Source: UBA4582 sp047630175 | GTDB taxonomy: Bacteria > Pseudomonadota > Gammaproteobacteria > Pseudomonadales > Azotimanducaceae | Direction of reading: 5' to 3' | NCBI GenBank assembly: GCA_047630175.1 | Contig: JBLHVI010000001.1 | Coordinates: forward strand, 124,001 to 188,000 | Length of the DNA: 64,000 nt | Shown: piece after piece, positions 61,394 to 64,000 of the stretch | Layout of the letters: every line of letters begins with the position of its first letter | How positions within the stretch are numbered: position 1 is the first letter of the stretch | Position numbers and translations under genes: made by a program | Notes under the pieces: model-generated | The model's database searches: none | Told to the model about the DNA's origin: nothing | What the model saw: only the letters and a program-made list of their open reading frames with translations

Positions 61394-61410
61394 CGCAATT
61401 TTAATGCCAA
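61394..61410 (-). promoter_or_regulatory. Sigma-54 promoter of the exopolysaccharide operon
   Basis: Read on the minus strand the sequence is TTGGCATTAAAATTGCG: TTGGCA at -24 and TTGC at -12 with exact ten-base spacing between GG and GC. Transcription would start about 12 bases downstream, near 61383, leaving a short leader with AAGGAAG before the sugar transferase ATG at 61359. The nearest sigma-54-type regulator is encoded directly upstream (62012-63427). Confidence 0.72.
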
Positions 61411-62011
61411 GGTAATAAAGCACTGTTTTTACAGGGATATAACTATATTACGAAAAATAAACACGTTTATGGCCGGTTAAAAATCGCACTTTGCAATGCG
61501 TAATATCATTATGAGAATCTATAGCAAAAAAGGTCAGCTAGAAACCAGCAAAGTGCTTTGACTCAGTTTTGAAGTATGGGACTACGTAAGGCCGTTAGAA
61601 TCAATAAGCATCAGTTAAGAACGCTTCAAGAATACCGGTCAGTAACCCGTTCGTATGCAAATACAATATGTCAGAAGCGTGCGAAATCGCCGCGACTAAT
61701 TGATGCTGGTCACTGGAATTGTTCAGATAAGTGAGTCGGTCGAGTGTTCTAAAATTCAGTGATTGTAGATGGCTATAAGCGGAGAGCTAAGCCTTGGCTG
61801 TGAATATTCGCGTTAATGTGTAAGGAAACGTTTTTAGCGCATTGAATGTGCCTTTCGTTCTGATAAAGGCATGCTGCATATTTTTGGTTGGCAAAAAGCC
61901 GAATTTTGGCAGAGTTTTCCGTCGACATATTGATTGAGCGGTATTCGACAAAAAATATGCAGACACTGATGGATCACGATTTATTTTTAGTCTCTCGAAA
62001 CGGCACGTAGC
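61411..62011. other. 600-base upstream region of the exopolysaccharide operon
   Basis: No gene is supported. It is AT-rich and should hold the enhancer sites of the sigma-54 regulator, but I could not identify a repeated site by eye. Confidence 0.45.
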
Positions 62012-63427
62012 CTAACACCCGATTCCTATCATTAGTATTTTGCTTTCCGAGGATCGCAATTTTTGATGGACCGTTGATGGGGACAATTCTAACAGGCTCG
62101 CTGCCTTGGCAACGTTGCCTTCACATTCCTGTATCGCGTTCTGGATAGTCTTCATCTCAACCATCCACAGGGGTTCAATTGTTTTTTTTGAAGACACCGG
62201 ACCGTTCTGATAGGCGGGTTCCGTTAAGTTGTTCGTGTGTCTTGTTAGGACATTGAGGAAGCCGTTCTTTAAGGAAAGCTCACCGAGTCTAAGGACAACG
62301 CCTTGATTCAGTTCGATTGCGCGTTTAATGACGTTTTGAAGCTCACGCACGTTGCCCGGCCATTTGTACGTCAGAATTTGTTTTTTGGCATCCTCACTAA
62401 ATTTTGTAAAATCTTTTTGCTCTTTTCGCGCGTAACTATTCAATAGATGTACTGCGATGGCTAGAATGTCAGCTCCACGTTCCCTTAATGGCGGTATAGC
62501 AATGGGAACACGATAAAGTCTTTCGTACAAAAGTTCTCTAAATCTACCAGACTGCACCTCTTCGAATGGGATCTTGCGAGTTGCACATATAAATCGAACA
62601 TCAGCTCTTTCGACGACATCGCTGCCGATCTTCTGGAATTCACCAGTTTGCACGAAACGAAGCAGTTTCTTTTGTAGACCTAGGTCCATCTCACAAATTT
62701 CGTCAAGAAAAAGAGTGCCTCCATCCGCCGCAGAAGCCATACCCTGCTTGCTGCAGACTGCACCCAAAAATGCACCTCTGATGTGTCCAAACAGCTCGCT
62801 TTCCATAATTTCACTCGGGATGGCATCACAGTCGAAAGCAAGAAATAATTTGTTTCGTCGGTTGCTCTTTTGGTGGATCGCCAGTGCTGCCAACTCTTTT
62901 CCTGTACCGCTCTCACCAACAACGAAGGCTGTCGCGTCACCGGCTGCGACCGCATTAAGGGTTTTATAGACAGACTGCATGGGTAGGGAGTCACCAACAA
63001 ATCCGCAATACCTATGATGGGTTAATTCTGCGACATCATTTTTCTGGCTTTGGAGTAATCTCCGATTCAACGCATTCTCCAACGTAACATGCAGTCGGTC
63101 TGCGTCGAATGGCTTGGACAGATAGTCGAAGGCGCCCAGTCCTATTGCGTCAACCGCTGATTCAGTGAATCCAAAGGGGGTCATGACTAGGATGACGGGT
63201 GAGCGCTCGGTCTCTGGCATGTTTCTAATCAGGTCGAGTCCGTGACCGTCTGCCATCTCTACATCGAGTAAAACAATATCGGGTTTAATACGTATCCATT
63301 CATTGCGCGCTACGGCGAGTGAGTCGACGATATGTAACTCGACGTTTTCTCTCGCGAAATATGCGGCATACATAGCCGCAAGCGATTGACTGTCTTCTAC
63401 CATCAATACTCGAGGTTTCTTTTTCAT
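62012..63427 (-). CDS. Sigma-54-dependent response regulator with GAFLGA loop
   Basis: 471 residues. Receiver domain (1-118) with phospho-Asp55 in IVLLDVEMADG and Lys-Pro in YLSKPFDA. AAA+ domain (about 140-370): Walker A VVGESGTGKE near 170, Walker B GGTLFLDE near 238, PPLRERGADILAIA and KWPGNVRELQNV. C-terminal Fis-type helix-turn-helix (IQNAIQECEGNVAKAASLLELSPSTVHQKL). The sigma-54 contact loop reads GAFLGA at 218-223 instead of GAFTGA. It probably controls the exopolysaccharide operon downstream. The ATG at 63427 follows GGAG; a TTG lies nine bases earlier. No partner kinase is seen in the window. Confidence 0.88.
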   Translation of the reverse strand: MKKKPRVLMVEDSQSLAAMYAAYFARENVELHIVDSLAVARNEWIRIKPDIVLLDVEMADGHGLDLIRNMPETERSPVILVMTPFGFTESAVDAIGLGAFDYLSKPFDADRLHVTLENALNRRLLQSQKNDVAELTHHRYCGFVGDSLPMQSVYKTLNAVAAGDATAFVVGESGTGKELAALAIHQKSNRRNKLFLAFDCDAIPSEIMESELFGHIRGAFLGAVCSKQGMASAADGGTLFLDEICEMDLGLQKKLLRFVQTGEFQKIGSDVVERADVRFICATRKIPFEEVQSGRFRELLYERLYRVPIAIPPLRERGADILAIAVHLLNSYARKEQKDFTKFSEDAKKQILTYKWPGNVRELQNVIKRAIELNQGVVLRLGELSLKNGFLNVLTRHTNNLTEPAYQNGPVSSKKTIEPLWMVEMKTIQNAIQECEGNVAKAASLLELSPSTVHQKLRSSESKILMIGIGC

Positions 63428-63450
63428 GTGCTCCAACTTTTGAAAACTGT

Positions 63451-64000
63451 TTAAATCGATGTGCCTGGGGTGCTTGGCCAGGCAGAACGGAAGTCAGCGA
63501 CGATAGACCTGAAATGTCTAGCTCGTTGCTTTACGCATTGCCGTTGCGACCACAAGGATCGGGTACTCCAAAAAATTGCTCGACTAAGATTGAACATAAA
63601 TAAAATGACCCAGCACATGAGAGCAGCCAGCAACCCGCCGTGTTTCTTGTGAAGCCGTACATGGCCGTTGGATAGCATCAGGTCTCGTCGGTAACTTAAA
63701 TTCTGACTGGAACCTCCCCCGTGATGTGTAATTTTACCCACCGGTGCGTACCAGACTTGCCAGCCCAATGACTTGAGTCTTTTGCACCAGTCCGTTTCTT
63801 CTGCGAAAAAAAAGAAACTTTCGTCAAGTAACCCAACTTGGTTCAGGGCTGACCTTCGAATAAACATATAACAACCCGAAATCACATCAACTTGTTGGGT
63901 ATTCGTCCTATTCCAATAGCGCATTTGGTATTGATCTATACGCTTCAGCCACGAGAAATGTGTCGTTCCTATCGTCAAAAGAAATAAGTTAGTCAAGCTT
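63451..64000 (-). CDS. Family 2 glycosyltransferase (C-terminal part, cut by window edge)
   Basis: The frame remains open to the right edge, so the N-terminal catalytic half with the first DxD motif lies outside; the TTG at 63996 is internal. The visible 182 residues match the C-terminal half of rhamnosyltransferase-like GT2 enzymes: VDVISGCYMFIRRSALNQVGLLDESFFFFAEETDWCKRLKSLGW and VGKITHHGGGSS, followed by a membrane-associated segment (LLAALMCWVILFMFNLSRAIF). It transfers a sugar during exopolysaccharide assembly. The regulator gene begins 23 bases downstream. Confidence 0.85.
   Translation of the reverse strand, partial: SLTNLFLLTIGTTHFSWLKRIDQYQMRYWNRTNTQQVDVISGCYMFIRRSALNQVGLLDESFFFFAEETDWCKRLKSLGWQVWYAPVGKITHHGGGSSQNLSYRRDLMLSNGHVRLHKKHGGLLAALMCWVILFMFNLSRAIFWSTRSLWSQRQCVKQRARHFRSIVADFRSAWPSTPGTSI

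Noticed and set aside
1..64000. CRISPR arrays, tRNA or rRNA genes, insertion sequences, prophage genes
   Set aside because: None was seen on reading either strand; no regularly spaced repeats, clover-leaf sequences, transposases or integrases.

Overview
The window looks like chromosomal DNA of a free-living, probably marine, gammaproteobacterium. The reasons are inference from gene content: an assimilatory nitrate cluster of gammaproteobacterial type (NasS/NasT antitermination, NrtABC transporter, NirBD, NasA, siroheme methyltransferase), a Pseudomonas-like purine catabolic set (8-oxoguanine deaminase, nucleoside hydrolase, adenine deaminase), a FecI/FecR/TonB receptor unit and many large sensor kinases. 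I saw no tRNA, rRNA, CRISPR array, transposase, integrase or phage gene, and I cannot name the genus.

1-13.2 kb: purine and nucleoside salvage and catabolism. It holds two adenine/adenosine deaminase-family proteins (one cut by the left edge), allantoicase and ureidoglycolate lyase, ribokinase, an MtaD/TRZ-type amidohydrolase, an MFS transporter, a nucleoside hydrolase, an NCS2 xanthine-type permease, 8-oxoguanine deaminase, two divergent paralogous phosphoribosyltransferases and a secreted alpha/beta hydrolase. Together they would import nucleobases and nucleosides, split nucleosides into base and ribose, phosphorylate the ribose, deaminate the bases, and finish allantoate breakdown.

13.2-17.9 kb: unlinked genes (small secreted protein, HAD phosphatase, PAS histidine kinase, aldo/keto reductase).

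17.9-35 kb: nitrate/nitrite/cyanate assimilation. On the minus strand lie nirC, cynS and a membrane-anchored PP2C phosphatase-Ser/Thr kinase fusion. On the plus strand lie a porin, nasT, nasS, nrtABC, nirB, nirD, nasA and cobA. The porin gene and nrtA are each preceded by a leader with a small A-x-x-G-x-x hexaloop hairpin whose 3' arm overlaps the 5' arm of an intrinsic terminator. This is the arrangement expected for NasT (ANTAR) antitermination. A near-consensus sigma-54 promoter precedes the nrtA leader.

35-41.5 kb: a proline-rich membrane protein, a Rieske protein with its domains in the reverse of the usual oxygenase order, a diguanylate cyclase, a fatty-acyl-CoA synthetase, and a 1.1-kb stretch without a convincing gene.

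41.5-49.7 kb: an ECF sigma factor, FecR anti-sigma factor and STN-type TonB receptor, followed by a secreted CocE/NonD (S15-like) hydrolase and, convergently, an FG-GAP/ASPIC surface protein. This is a cell-surface signalled uptake unit of unknown substrate.

50.2-55.9 kb: a tightly overlapping four-gene minus-strand operon encoding an outer-membrane beta-barrel, an exported protein of unknown family, a hybrid histidine kinase and a GAF-pseudoreceiver-HPt protein. I consider this the best candidate for an undescribed sensory system.

56.5-64 kb: an exopolysaccharide locus (flippase, ATP-grasp protein, UDP-glucose dehydrogenase, short sugar-phosphate transferase with a sigma-54 promoter, sigma-54-type response regulator with GAFLGA in place of GAFTGA, and a family 2 glycosyltransferase cut by the right edge).
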